Source: UBA1731 sp045595285 (lineage in GTDB: Bacteria > Verrucomicrobiota > Kiritimatiellia > RFP12 > UBA1067). From it: a stretch of 64,000 nucleotides of DNA. The notes below the pieces were generated by a model. That model had not been told where the DNA came from. It did not search any database and saw only the letters and a program-made list of their open reading frames with translations. Numbering within the stretch: the first letter of the stretch is position 1; every line of letters begins with the position of its first letter. The stretch is taken from positions 5,074-69,073 of the forward strand of contig JAZOAC010000138.1 of assembly GCA_045595285.1 (NCBI GenBank), given 5' to 3'. A program made the position numbers and the translations under genes. This document shows, piece after piece, positions 35,873 through 44,416 of the stretch.

Positions 35873-35929
35873 CATTATCCATCTATTATTTATTCACTTT
35901 TTCTGGAGGTGATGAAACGCCACGGTCCT

Positions 35930-37207
35930 TCACCCACCGGCTCCATTCGCCGTCGGACAGATCAGAAACACTTTGTCGCCCACCCGGCAGCGAGGCGCAG
36001 GAAATGTCACCCATGTACCCTTCTCGGCTGTTTCTGGAATCTCATCGTCACGGCGAAGCGATTCAACCCTAAACTCCTGTACACCCGTGGTGGGACCGTG
36101 AACCTGCACCAGGTCGCCAACCCTCAACTCCGCATCCTGTATCTTCACCTGCGCGATCTTCGCCTTGAGAAAATAGTCCAGCACGACGCCGGAATGGCGC
36201 TTCACCTCCTTTGCGAACGAATTCGGGCCAGACGTGAACTGTTCAACGCCGGGACGTCCGAAATACAGTCCGCTCGAATATTCGCGGTGGAAGAACCGGC
36301 GGGTGCGCTCGACAAGCGTCTCGGCTAACTCTGGAGTGAACGTCCCCGCCCTGACGGCATCCACTGCCTCGCGATACGCGCCAACGACCGTCATCACATA
36401 TTCGGGATTGCGCGCGCGTCCCTCGATCTTGAACGACGCAATGCCCGCCTCGATTAGCCTGTCCACAAACGGAAGCGAACACAGATCCTTCGCAGACAGG
36501 ACGGTGTGCGGCGTCACGGTGAACTCGGTATCGGATGAATGGACCGGTTCCCCATCCCCGTCTGAATACAGATCGACGGCCTTCAGGACGAAGGTGCGGC
36601 GGCACGGCTGGCGGCACTCCCCGCGGCTGGCGCTGCAACCGTAGGCATCATGACTCATCAGGCATCGTCCGCTCTCGGCCACGCACTGTGCGCCATGCAC
36701 AAAGCATTCAACCTCAAGCCCGCCATCGCGGACAATGCGACTGACCTCGTCAAGAGTGCATTCGCGGGCGAGTACAACGCGCGTCGCACCCTGCTCCTTG
36801 AGGAACTTCACCGCCGTGGAGTTCGATATGCTCATCTGGGTGGAGACGTGAAACGGTACACCATGCCTCTTGCACATCGCGACAACGCCCCAGTCAGCCA
36901 CGATGAATGCATCCACGTACGGCTTCGCTGCCGCGATGAGTGCATCGACCTTACCGGCCTCGTCCTCGAAGATGATCGAATTGAGGGTTAGATAGCGTTT
37001 TACAGGGATGCGTCCCGGCCGGGCCCTCTCGCAGCGCCGTTTGATTTCGGGCAGATCGGCAAACGTAAAGTTTATTCCCGCACGCTGCCGCATGTTGAAC
37101 TCACCCAGACCGAAATAGACTGCGTCCGCCCCCGCGTCAAGCGCGGCCTGCAGACACGTCATATCGCCTGCAGGCGCAAGTATCTCCACACTGTCAGCCG
37201 TGCACAT
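35930..37207 (-). CDS. Peptidase U32 family protein (RNA hydroxylation type, TrhP/RlhA-like)
   Basis: 425 residues. It starts MCTADSVEILAPAGD, the family opening, with DAGADAVYFGLGEFNMR and ECFVHGAQCVAESGRCLMS, the U32 cysteine signature, followed by GECRQPCRR. This family makes 5-hydroxyuridine in tRNA (TrhP) or 5-hydroxycytidine in 23S rRNA (RlhA), probably through an iron-sulfur cluster on these cysteines, rather than acting as peptidases. Its ATG at 37207 overlaps the TAA of tadA (TAATG), and tadA is itself a tRNA-modifying gene, which favours a tRNA role. A C-terminal beta domain (about 345-425) completes the longer U32 form. Confidence 0.88.
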   Translation of the reverse strand: MCTADSVEILAPAGDMTCLQAALDAGADAVYFGLGEFNMRQRAGINFTFADLPEIKRRCERARPGRIPVKRYLTLNSIIFEDEAGKVDALIAAAKPYVDAFIVADWGVVAMCKRHGVPFHVSTQMSISNSTAVKFLKEQGATRVVLARECTLDEVSRIVRDGGLEVECFVHGAQCVAESGRCLMSHDAYGCSASRGECRQPCRRTFVLKAVDLYSDGDGEPVHSSDTEFTVTPHTVLSAKDLCSLPFVDRLIEAGIASFKIEGRARNPEYVMTVVGAYREAVDAVRAGTFTPELAETLVERTRRFFHREYSSGLYFGRPGVEQFTSGPNSFAKEVKRHSGVVLDYFLKAKIAQVKIQDAELRVGDLVQVHGPTTGVQEFRVESLRRDDEIPETAEKGTWVTFPAPRCRVGDKVFLICPTANGAGG

Positions 37208-37746
37208 TATGCCAATCCCCGCTCTGGAGCCTGTCTCGACCCGTCGCGACGGCGGCGAAAGAAATCGCGCAGGATAAGAAGCGACTCGGCCTCCATCACG
37301 CCCGTTACGATCTCCGGATGGTGGTTGATTCCGGGATGTCCAAAGATGTTGAACACCGTGCCGCCGCCCCGCTTCGGATCCGACACGCCCCAGACTACGG
37401 TTGAGACGCGCGCAAGGATTATCGCTCCCGCACACATCGGACAAGGCTCCTTTGTGACGTACAGACGCGTCCCGGTGAGGCGCCACGCCCCTTTCGTCGC
37501 CGCCGCCGAGGTCAGCGCAAGCATCTCGGCATGCGCCGTCGCATCCTTGAGCATTTCCGGCTGGTTATGGGCGCGCGCAAGAATCCGGGCCGTACAGGGA
37601 TCGGGGTCGAACACTCCTTCCCTTTCGCCTTCAGCCGGCGCAGGCTCGACTATCACGCAGCCTGTCGGCACCTCACCATCGGCGGCGGCCTTTTCCGCCT
37701 CGCGGAGTGCAAGCGACATGAAATATCTGTCGAACTCGGATGTCAC
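37207..37746 (-). CDS. tadA: tRNA-specific adenosine deaminase TadA
   Basis: 179 residues. Converts A34 to inosine in tRNA-Arg(ACG). The CDA-fold zinc motifs are ATAHAEMLAL and KEPCPMCAGAI. The start is GTG at 37746 (MTSEFDRYFMSLALREAEK), which restores the family N-terminus; it overlaps the yggU stop as GTGA. An insertion of about 20 residues (with EGEREGVFDPDPCTAR) separates the first two beta strands, where most TadA have a short turn. Stop and start overlap the U32 gene by one base. Confidence 0.92.
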   Translation of the reverse strand: MTSEFDRYFMSLALREAEKAAADGEVPTGCVIVEPAPAEGEREGVFDPDPCTARILARAHNQPEMLKDATAHAEMLALTSAAATKGAWRLTGTRLYVTKEPCPMCAGAIILARVSTVVWGVSDPKRGGGTVFNIFGHPGINHHPEIVTGVMEAESLLILRDFFRRRRDGSRQAPERGLA

Positions 37747-38030
37747 GCTCCAACGACCTTTCTGACGGCTTCGACCGAAACGCCTGCAAGAAGTATGCGC
37801 TTCTGCTTGGATGTCTCGCCGGACTTGAACACGACCATGCTCTTCGGCAGACCGAACGCATCCGCCAGCGTCTCTATCAGCTCCTTGTTGGCCTTGCCGT
37901 CGACAGGCGCGCACCTTATCCGCACCTTCACCGCATCGCCGAGAAGCCCATCCACGCCAGCCTTCGATGAACGCGGCTGGGCCTTCACGTTCAGGACGAC
38001 TCCATCGGCTGTTTCGGTACAGTACGCCAT
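37743..38030 (-). CDS. DUF167/YggU family protein
   Basis: 95 residues starting MAYCTETADGVVLNVKAQPRSSK, then VRIRCAPVDGKANKELIETLA and VVFKSGETSKQKRILL, the DUF167 signatures (alpha/beta fold, function unknown). The ATG at 38030 is preferred over 24 upstream codons that overlap metK and lack similarity. It is probably cotranscribed with metK (17 nt upstream) and coupled to tadA by the GTGA overlap. Confidence 0.88.
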   Translation of the reverse strand: MAYCTETADGVVLNVKAQPRSSKAGVDGLLGDAVKVRIRCAPVDGKANKELIETLADAFGLPKSMVVFKSGETSKQKRILLAGVSVEAVRKVVGA

Positions 38031-38047
38031 GCCGCCGGTCTTGAAGA

Positions 38048-39235
38048 TCAAGCTTTCCTGAAAGCGTCCTTGAGTGCGTCCACCTTGTCCGTGCGCTCCC
38101 ACGGGAACACCTTGCGTCCGAAGTGTCCGTATGCAGCCGTATCCTCGTATTTCCAGCCCTTCGGCGTCGTGAGAGCAAGCGCCTCGGTGAGGGCGTACGG
38201 ACGGAAATCGAATATCCTGCCCGAAAGAAGCATCTTCTCGATCTGCGCATTGGTGACGCCATGGGAGGTTCCGTAGGTCTTTACGCAGATGGACACGGGC
38301 TTGTCTACGCCGATAGCGTACGCAACCTGTATCTGGCAGCGGTCGGCAAGGCCTGCGGCCACGATGTTCTTCGCCGCATAGCGCGCATAGTAGGCGGCGC
38401 TGCGGTCAACCTTGGAGGGATCCTTTCCGGAGAACGCTCCGCCGCCGTGTGCGGCCATGCCGCCATAGGTGTCGACAATGATCTTGCGTCCGGTGAGACC
38501 GGAGTCTCCGCACGGGCCGCCAACCACGAACTTGCCTGTCGGGTTGATGTAGAACCTGGTGCGGTTAGTCAGAAGCTTCGTCTTTGAGAGAAAGGCATAC
38601 GCCGCCTCCTTCATGGCCGCATAGCATTTCGCGTTCGCGCCCTCTTCGGTCGTCTGATGGGAAAGCACCACAGTCTCGATGGAGAGCGGCTTGCCGTTCT
38701 CGTAGACGACAGAAATCTGCCCCTTGGAGTCTGGACGGAGGAAGGGCAGAGTCCCCTTCCTGCGGAGCTTTGCGAAATGCTCAAGAAGCGAATGCGAATA
38801 CATGATCGTCGCCGGCATCAGCTCCTTGGTCTCGTTCGTGGCATAGCCGAACATCATGCCCTGATCGCCAGCGCCTTGCTTCGCCTTTGTCTTGCGGTTC
38901 ACGCCACGGGCGATGTCCGGACTCTGCCCGTGAAGCGCGCTCATGTACGTAAGCGATTCCCACGAGAACCCCTCTGCGGCGCAGTCGTAGCCGATTTTCT
39001 TCACGACCTTGCGCGCAATGGCGCCGGTATCTATATCCTTGAAACCACGGCACGTGATTTCCCCTGCGTTGACAACGAGATCAGGTGCGACCATCGTCTC
39101 GCAGGCGACTCGCGCATTGGAATCCTTGGCAAGGCAAGCATCGAGAATGGCGTCCGATATCTGGTCGGCGACCTTGTCGGGATGGCCCTCCGATACCGAC
39201 TCCGAAGTAAATACATGGCGATGTGCGTCTTTCAT
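38048..39235 (-). CDS. metK: S-adenosylmethionine synthetase
   Basis: 395 residues. Makes SAM from methionine and ATP. Motifs are TSESVSEGHPDKVADQISDAILD, GAGDQGMMFGYA (the methionine/loop region), GGPCGDSGLTGRKIIVDTYGG, and GGGAFSGKDPSKVDRSAAY (phosphate-binding P-loop). The start at the ATG at 39235 is the family start. It lies 34 nt after proA with no room for a SAM riboswitch. The product serves RimO and other methyl/radical-SAM enzymes seen here. Confidence 0.97.
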   Translation of the reverse strand: MKDAHRHVFTSESVSEGHPDKVADQISDAILDACLAKDSNARVACETMVAPDLVVNAGEITCRGFKDIDTGAIARKVVKKIGYDCAAEGFSWESLTYMSALHGQSPDIARGVNRKTKAKQGAGDQGMMFGYATNETKELMPATIMYSHSLLEHFAKLRRKGTLPFLRPDSKGQISVVYENGKPLSIETVVLSHQTTEEGANAKCYAAMKEAAYAFLSKTKLLTNRTRFYINPTGKFVVGGPCGDSGLTGRKIIVDTYGGMAAHGGGAFSGKDPSKVDRSAAYYARYAAKNIVAAGLADRCQIQVAYAIGVDKPVSICVKTYGTSHGVTNAQIEKMLLSGRIFDFRPYALTEALALTTPKGWKYEDTAAYGHFGRKVFPWERTDKVDALKDAFRKA

Positions 39236-39269
39236 TGCAATTTTCCTGTTCTTGAAATTAAAGTTCTTG

Positions 39270-40478
39270 TTAGCCTCTCACCGTACCGTCTCCGACGATG
39301 GTGTACTTGTATGTCGTAAGCTCTTCAAGCCCCATCGGTCCGCGCGCATGCAGCTTGTCCGTGGAGATGCCGATTTCGGCGCCCATGCCGAACTCCGCTC
39401 CGTCCGTGAAGCGCGTGGACGCGTTCCAGTAGACCGCTGCCGAATCAACGTCGCGCAGGAAGAGGTCGGCGCGCTCTTTGTCGTTCGTGACTATGCAGTC
39501 GGAATGGTGCGAACCATGCTCGTTGATGAAATCTATCGCATCCTCGACGCCCTTGACCTCGGCGATGTTGAGATCCATCGAAAGATACTCGACGCCCGCT
39601 CCGTCGTCATGGAGCGCGACACCCTTGTCCGCCGCCCACGCCCTGACCATAGGAAGGAACAGCGGCGCAAGCTTTTCGTGTACGAGCAGGCACTCCGCCG
39701 CGTTGCAGGTGCCGGGACGCTGGGTCTTTGCGTTGTCGAGAATCGATAGAGCCATCCCGAGATCGGCCTTGTCGTCCACATACACGTGGCAAATTCCGTT
39801 GTAGTGCTTGAGGACGGGTATGAGCGCCGCCTCGCACATGGCGCGGATGAGCCTTTCGCCGCCTCGCGGAATCGCGACGTCTATCAAACCGACGGAGCGC
39901 ACCAACTCGGTGACTCCCGCATGATCCGTGGTTTCGACCATCTGGACCGCATCCACCGGCAGGCCAGACTTCTCGAGTCCCGCACGGACAGCGGCATTCA
40001 GGGCCTGATTCGACTTGAACGCCTCCTTGCCGCCACGGAGAATGACGGCGTTGGAAGTCTTGAGGCAGAGCGCGGCGGTGTCGACAAACACATTCGGCCG
40101 AGACTCGAATACGACCGCGATCACGCCGAACGGCTGACGCACCTTGCGGATATGGATGCCGCTGGGCCTGTCGCGCTCCCAAATCTGTTCGCCCACCGGA
40201 TCGGGAAGCGTCGCGACATGGCGCACGCCGTCCACCATAGACCTGAAACGCGCCTCGGTGAGCGTCAAACGGTCCACGAGCGCCGCCGAAAGCCCATTGG
40301 CTTGTCCAGTCTCAACATCCTCCGCGTTTGCCGCCAGTATCTGCGGCTTCATAGTCTCCAGCGCCTGGGCAATGGACTCCAACGCCTCGTTCTTGCGCTC
40401 CGTCGAGAACGAGCGCATCCTTGCAGACGCCGCACGCGCCCTGACTGCCAAACCATGAATTGTCTCTGCTATGTTCAT
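39270..40478 (-). CDS. proA: Gamma-glutamyl phosphate reductase
   Basis: 402 residues. NADPH reduction of gamma-glutamyl phosphate in proline synthesis. Motifs are PFGVIAVVFESRPNV, ILRGGKEAFKSN, IPRGGERLI and the catalytic cysteine in QRPGTCNAAECLLVHE. The C-terminus has RFTDGAEFGMGAEIGISTDKLHARGPMGLEEL. The ATG at 40478 is chosen since the longer frame has no similarity. proB is not adjacent. Its TATAAT box ends 7 nt before the ATG, so translation may start at the very 5' end of the mRNA. Confidence 0.96.
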   Translation of the reverse strand: MNIAETIHGLAVRARAASARMRSFSTERKNEALESIAQALETMKPQILAANAEDVETGQANGLSAALVDRLTLTEARFRSMVDGVRHVATLPDPVGEQIWERDRPSGIHIRKVRQPFGVIAVVFESRPNVFVDTAALCLKTSNAVILRGGKEAFKSNQALNAAVRAGLEKSGLPVDAVQMVETTDHAGVTELVRSVGLIDVAIPRGGERLIRAMCEAALIPVLKHYNGICHVYVDDKADLGMALSILDNAKTQRPGTCNAAECLLVHEKLAPLFLPMVRAWAADKGVALHDDGAGVEYLSMDLNIAEVKGVEDAIDFINEHGSHHSDCIVTNDKERADLFLRDVDSAAVYWNASTRFTDGAEFGMGAEIGISTDKLHARGPMGLEELTTYKYTIVGDGTVRG

Positions 40479-40485
40479 GCCGCAT

Positions 40486-40494
40486 ATTATATCA
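40486..40494 (-). promoter_or_regulatory. Extended -10 promoter of proA, predicted leaderless
   Basis: Minus strand TGATATAAT (hexamer 40491-40486), then 7 nt, then the ATG at 40478. No ribosome binding site fits in this space. Confidence 0.65.
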
Positions 40495-40610
40495 CGAAAT
40501 GCCGGAATGCCTGATACCGCATCATAGCCGCCTTTGGCGATTGAAAGCCCCATCAGTCAAGATTGCAGAAAGAAATGATGGCGATGCACCGCATCCTACG
40601 TCAAACGCGC

Positions 40611-41837
40611 TCATTTACCGAGGGCGTCGACAGGGTTCTTGCAGGCAGCAAGAAGCGCTGGGACAAACGAGGCGAGAAGACCAAAAACATACACGATGAC
40701 GACGACCCAGACCACATCCGACGCAACCAGACGGTACGGGATCGAATCAAGCCCGTACACGGACTTCGGGAACACCTCCACACCAAAGTGCGCAAGCTTG
40801 TCGACCAAAGACTGAAGATTGGCGAGTACACCCCACGCGGCAAGAAGACCCAACACGACGCCTGTAGTGCACTGCACAAGACCATGCGCCATGAACACCG
40901 CCATGATGCGTCGCTTCGGAAAGCGGAGCGCCTTCAGAAGCCCGATTTCCGGCGTCTTCTGGACCGTGAGCACAAGCAGTGTGTTCATCACGCAGAAAAG
41001 GGCCACGATTGTAATGAGCATCAGCAGAAGAGCCGTCATGTTCTTCTCGACCGCAAGTGCGTTGAAAAGTTCACGGTCCGCTTCGCGCCATGTGATGAGC
41101 CTGTTTTCCGTGAGGGCGTTCACCTGGTCGCAGACCATGTCGAACGCCGCCGGAACGGCAGGTTCGGCGCACTTGACGTGTATCGCAAAAACGCCACCGC
41201 GGTCCAATCCCATGAGATCGCGCACATTCGGAAGCGAAGCGACGGCAAAGCCGGAATCGTAGTCGCGCTGGCCGGATGAGAATATCCCCGCCACCGTCCA
41301 CTTGACGGGAAGCACGATCTCATCGCGGTTCACCATCGTCTTCGGGGAATATACCGTTACCTTGTCGCCCGTCCACGCGCCTAGCTGACGGGCGAGATCG
41401 ACACCGAGGACGATCGAGTCGCCCTCCAGGTCATACGTGCCGGAACGCGGCGGTCCCAGCCTGTACGCACGGCTGAAGCGGTCCGGATCGACGCCAAGGA
41501 TCACCGGTGCGGAAACCCGTCCGTCCTTTTCGAGGAGGCAGCGGGTGTCTATCTGCGGCGTGACGGCGACAATGCCGGGAACCGCCTCCAGTTTCCTTAC
41601 CAGTTCGTCCTCTCCGCGGATCACATGATTGCCGCCGTACGGGACAATGGAGATGTGCGGCTTGAAGTCTAGGATCTTGCGTTCCCAGAGGTCGCCGAAT
41701 CCGGTCATCACCGCACGAACTATGATCACGGCTGCGACGCCCAGCAAAACGCCCAAAACCGAAACGCAGGTTATGACCGAGGTCACCGAGCGTTTCGGCT
41801 TGAGATATTTGAACGCTAGAAAAAGCGGAAAAGGCAT
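40611..41837 (-). CDS. LolC/LolE-type ABC transporter permease
   Basis: 408 residues. The N-terminal start MPFPLFLAFKYLKPKRS and a TM helix (VLGVLLGVAAVIIVRAVMTGF) are followed by a large periplasmic MacB-PCD domain (about 45-250) and three C-terminal TM helices (LLLMLITIVALFCVMNTLLV, GVVLGLLAAWGVLA, VVWVVVIVYVFGLLASFVPALLAA). LolCE extracts lipoproteins from the inner membrane with LolD. No LolD ATPase is in the window. It follows exbD by 5 nt, so it is probably in the ExbB/ExbD operon. Confidence 0.88.
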   Translation of the reverse strand: MPFPLFLAFKYLKPKRSVTSVITCVSVLGVLLGVAAVIIVRAVMTGFGDLWERKILDFKPHISIVPYGGNHVIRGEDELVRKLEAVPGIVAVTPQIDTRCLLEKDGRVSAPVILGVDPDRFSRAYRLGPPRSGTYDLEGDSIVLGVDLARQLGAWTGDKVTVYSPKTMVNRDEIVLPVKWTVAGIFSSGQRDYDSGFAVASLPNVRDLMGLDRGGVFAIHVKCAEPAVPAAFDMVCDQVNALTENRLITWREADRELFNALAVEKNMTALLLMLITIVALFCVMNTLLVLTVQKTPEIGLLKALRFPKRRIMAVFMAHGLVQCTTGVVLGLLAAWGVLANLQSLVDKLAHFGVEVFPKSVYGLDSIPYRLVASDVVWVVVIVYVFGLLASFVPALLAACKNPVDALGK

Positions 41838-41842
41838 CGCCT

Positions 41843-42238
41843 TTAGATCGAGAACACTGATACGTTGTACATCTGGTACTTGTTGCAGGTGTCGAGTGCG
41901 TCCACAAGATACTTGTGGGGCGAATCGAGCGTGCAGCGGATCACAACCATCGAGTTCTTCGAGGTCTTCGAGATTTCGCGCATGCTCTGGTCGAACTGCT
42001 TCATGTTCATCATGCGGCCGTTGAACACGAGACCGCCGGAACCGATGTCGATCTTGACCTGCGTGTCGTTCTCTTCAGAAGCGGCGGCGGAACTTGCCGG
42101 AGCCGGACGGTTTGCGTTCAGCTTCGAGAAGATGTCCTCCTGCTTGATCGTCACGACGAAAAAGATGATGAGCTCAAACACGACGTCGATCATCGGCGTC
42201 ATGTCAAGCTGCGGATTGTCTTGGGGTTTGCGTGCCAT
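41843..42238 (-). CDS. ExbD/TolR-like biopolymer transport protein (second copy)
   Basis: 131 residues. A cytoplasmic N-tail (MARKPQDNPQLDMTPMID), one TM helix (VVFELIIFFVVTI) with the conserved membrane Asp in PMIDVVF, and a periplasmic domain ending YNVSVFSI. It works with an ExbB/TolQ motor to transmit proton-motive force to the envelope. The first ~30 residues are nearly identical to the upstream copy, also at DNA level, but the periplasmic domains differ strongly. It lies 15 nt after the first copy. Confidence 0.92.
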   Translation of the reverse strand: MARKPQDNPQLDMTPMIDVVFELIIFFVVTIKQEDIFSKLNANRPAPASSAAASEENDTQVKIDIGSGGLVFNGRMMNMKQFDQSMREISKTSKNSMVVIRCTLDSPHKYLVDALDTCNKYQMYNVSVFSI

Positions 42239-42253
42239 TGTATAGACTCTCCG

Positions 42254-42673
42254 TTACTTCGCCTTGCGTTCGTAGATTGCCATGAACGATATCTTCCATA
42301 TGCCGTTCGCGGTGCAGGCGTTCATTACGCGCGCTACATGCTCATGGCGCACACGATAGTCGGCGCGAATGAGAACGGGAAACTCGCCGAACTTGCGCTT
42401 GCGTTCCTTGACACGCTGGCCGATCTGCTCGGGTGTCATCGTAATGTCACCCATCGAGATACGGCCCGTGCGGGCTATGTCAACGGTCATCTGCGTGGGC
42501 GGCATCTCTTCGGGGGTGAGCTCAATGCCGTACCGTCCGTCCTCGAGCTTGATCGTTTCATCCTTCGCCTGGCACTGCGTAAGCGTGACGACGAAGAAGA
42601 TGATGAGCTCGAACACGACGTCGATCATCGGCGTCATGTCGAGCTGCGGATTCTCCTGGGCTTTGCGAGCCAT
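42254..42673 (-). CDS. ExbD/TolR-like biopolymer transport protein (first copy)
   Basis: 139 residues with MARKAQENPQLDMTPMIDVVF, a single TM helix and a periplasmic domain (TQMTVDIARTGRISMGD, EFPVLIRADYRVRHEHVARVM), where the strand-helix pattern is the ExbD one. It sits 29 nt downstream of the ExbB gene and upstream of the second copy. Two divergent ExbD subunits with one ExbB suggest a mixed 5:2 motor. Confidence 0.93.
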   Translation of the reverse strand: MARKAQENPQLDMTPMIDVVFELIIFFVVTLTQCQAKDETIKLEDGRYGIELTPEEMPPTQMTVDIARTGRISMGDITMTPEQIGQRVKERKRKFGEFPVLIRADYRVRHEHVARVMNACTANGIWKISFMAIYERKAK

Positions 42674-42702
42674 GGCTTAAGGTTTCCTTTCGGAATCAAG
42701 CC

Positions 42703-43524
42703 TTAGACGGCGGCCTCTTCAGCCACTTCTTCGTCGGTAGCGACCTCAACGTTGCGAAGGCTGTTCAGGAGCTCCATCGTGACAGCCGTCATGCGGAGGA
42801 TGAGACGGTTCGCATTGTTGCGGAGCATGTAGAAGAGGGTGATCGAGGGGATGGACACGATAAGGCCGCCTGCAGTCGTCCAAAGCGCCTGGCCGATGGA
42901 TGCCGCGAGCATGGATGCGTCGCCGGCGCCGCCGGAAGCAAGAGCCTGGAACGTAAGGATCATTCCCTGCACCGTACCGAGAAGGCCGAGGGACGGACCA
43001 AGGTTGGAGCACACGGAAATCCAGTTCAGGCGCTGCATGAGCTTCTCCTGCTCAAGGTCGGATGCGGCGGTAACCGCTTCCTGAATGACGTCGAACCCTT
43101 CGGATACGTGCTGGAATGCGGCACCGAGGATATTGCTCATCGCGCTCGGCTCATTCTTGCACGCGGCAAGAGCCTGTTCGACGTCACCTTCCGCCATCGC
43201 ATTCTGGACGTTCGTGATGAGGGAGTTCGGCATGAGCTTGCCGGGCTTGATGAGGACGTAGCAGTCGACGGCAAAGTAGATCGCCATCGCTCCATCCGCG
43301 AAAAGGGCGAACCACAGGAGCATGCCGACGATGCCCGAACCGAACACGATGTCATAGAAGCCGCCGCCGGAATTCGTCGTCTGTTTGGAGGTATCGGACT
43401 CCACGGCATTGCCCTGTGCGTCCGTCAACTGTGCATACGAAACGGTTGCAGCCACAGGAGCGCATACGCACCCGAGGAAAACCATCGCCGCCATCGTAGC
43501 TTTTCTCATCTTCTTCATGCTCAT
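42703..43524 (-). CDS. MotA/TolQ/ExbB-type proton channel protein with exported N-terminus
   Basis: 273 residues. After a signal-like N-terminus (MAAMVFLGCVCAPVAATVSYA) and a polar stretch of about 25 residues come a TM helix (VFGSGIVGMLLWFALFADGAMAI), a cytoplasmic domain and two C-terminal TM helices around LGPSLGLLGTVQGMILTFQAL and LWTTAGGLIVSIPSITLFYML, the MotA_ExbB domain. The C-terminus is acidic. The ATG at 43524 has AAGGA 9 nt upstream. Operon order is TPR, TPR, exbB, exbD, exbD, lolC/E. Confidence 0.93.
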   Translation of the reverse strand: MSMKKMRKATMAAMVFLGCVCAPVAATVSYAQLTDAQGNAVESDTSKQTTNSGGGFYDIVFGSGIVGMLLWFALFADGAMAIYFAVDCYVLIKPGKLMPNSLITNVQNAMAEGDVEQALAACKNEPSAMSNILGAAFQHVSEGFDVIQEAVTAASDLEQEKLMQRLNWISVCSNLGPSLGLLGTVQGMILTFQALASGGAGDASMLAASIGQALWTTAGGLIVSIPSITLFYMLRNNANRLILRMTAVTMELLNSLRNVEVATDEEVAEEAAV

Positions 43525-43570
43525 GATTTTTTCCTTTTCTTTGTTAAGATTTTGCTGAATGTTGGTAAAC

Positions 43571-44377
43571 TTACTTCTTTGCCCACTGACTTGCCGGATA
43601 GAGGCGCTTCAACTCTGCGCGCATCTGGTCCGCCCGGCCGGCCTGACCGATCTTCTCAAAGCACTGTGCCGACTTCGCTAGAGCCTCGGGACGGAGCTGA
43701 TCGGCGACCTTGCCGTCCGTATACATCAGCGCAACGCGGAGATAGCCGTCGACAAGAGCCGCACGGATGGACTCCGCAGACTCGCCGGAGGCGAGAATCA
43801 GGTCGCCGCGACCGATGAGGGCCGCTCCGCTCGAATACCGGTCGCCGGAAGCCGCAGCCTTTGCGAGAAGTTTCTCAAGCTGATCCTTCTTGCCGAGCTG
43901 AACGAGAACCTTCCAGTAGATCGGAGCAAACTCACCCTTGAACGCGGCTTCAGGATTCGCGCGGACAACCGCCTTGCAGGAATCGCTCGCCTTGTCGACA
44001 TCACCCATCGCGAGATAGGCATCGGCGAGATAGCGTGCGGCGCGGAGATCCCACTGAAGGTGGTTGTACATCTTCACGACGCTGTCGAAATACTTGATGG
44101 CAGAGGCGCCCTGCCCCTTTTCGACGCGTTCCACGGCCTGATCCCAGCCCTTGGGAGCCTCAATGTCCATCGCTGTGACGTCTGTGGGGGATATCTCTAT
44201 TTCAAGCAAGGCGCCGCCCTGCTTCGTCTGAACGAAATACGTCTTGGACTTCATGCTGTAGCGCACGACTCCCTTGTGCGTTCCCTGTGCGTCGGTTATC
44301 GCGCCGATGATGTCGGCAGCCGCAGCAGACATCGTCGCCGACGCCGCAAGAACCAAAGTAGCCAGAAGTTTCTTCAT
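43571..44377 (-). CDS. Secreted TPR-like protein of the ExbBD module
   Basis: 268 residues with a signal peptide (MKKLLATLVLAASATMSAAAA). A short beta-rich segment (about 22-75: IIGAITDAQGTHKGVVRYSMKSKTYF, EIEISPTDVTAMD) is followed by helical TPR-like repeats (about 75-265) such as LRAARYLADAYLAMGDVDKASDSC and PEALAKSAQCFEKIGQAGRADQM. Periplasmic; probably a partner of the large TPR protein upstream (39 nt) and of the ExbB/ExbD motor downstream (46 nt). Confidence 0.85.
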   Translation of the reverse strand: MKKLLATLVLAASATMSAAAADIIGAITDAQGTHKGVVRYSMKSKTYFVQTKQGGALLEIEISPTDVTAMDIEAPKGWDQAVERVEKGQGASAIKYFDSVVKMYNHLQWDLRAARYLADAYLAMGDVDKASDSCKAVVRANPEAAFKGEFAPIYWKVLVQLGKKDQLEKLLAKAAASGDRYSSGAALIGRGDLILASGESAESIRAALVDGYLRVALMYTDGKVADQLRPEALAKSAQCFEKIGQAGRADQMRAELKRLYPASQWAKK

Positions 44378-44416
44378 TGTTGTATGTCCTTTACCGTTAA
44401 GATTGAATTGCTGAAA

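Noticed and set aside
39236..39269. SAM riboswitch before metK
   Set aside because: Only 34 nt separate metK from proA, too short for any known SAM riboswitch.
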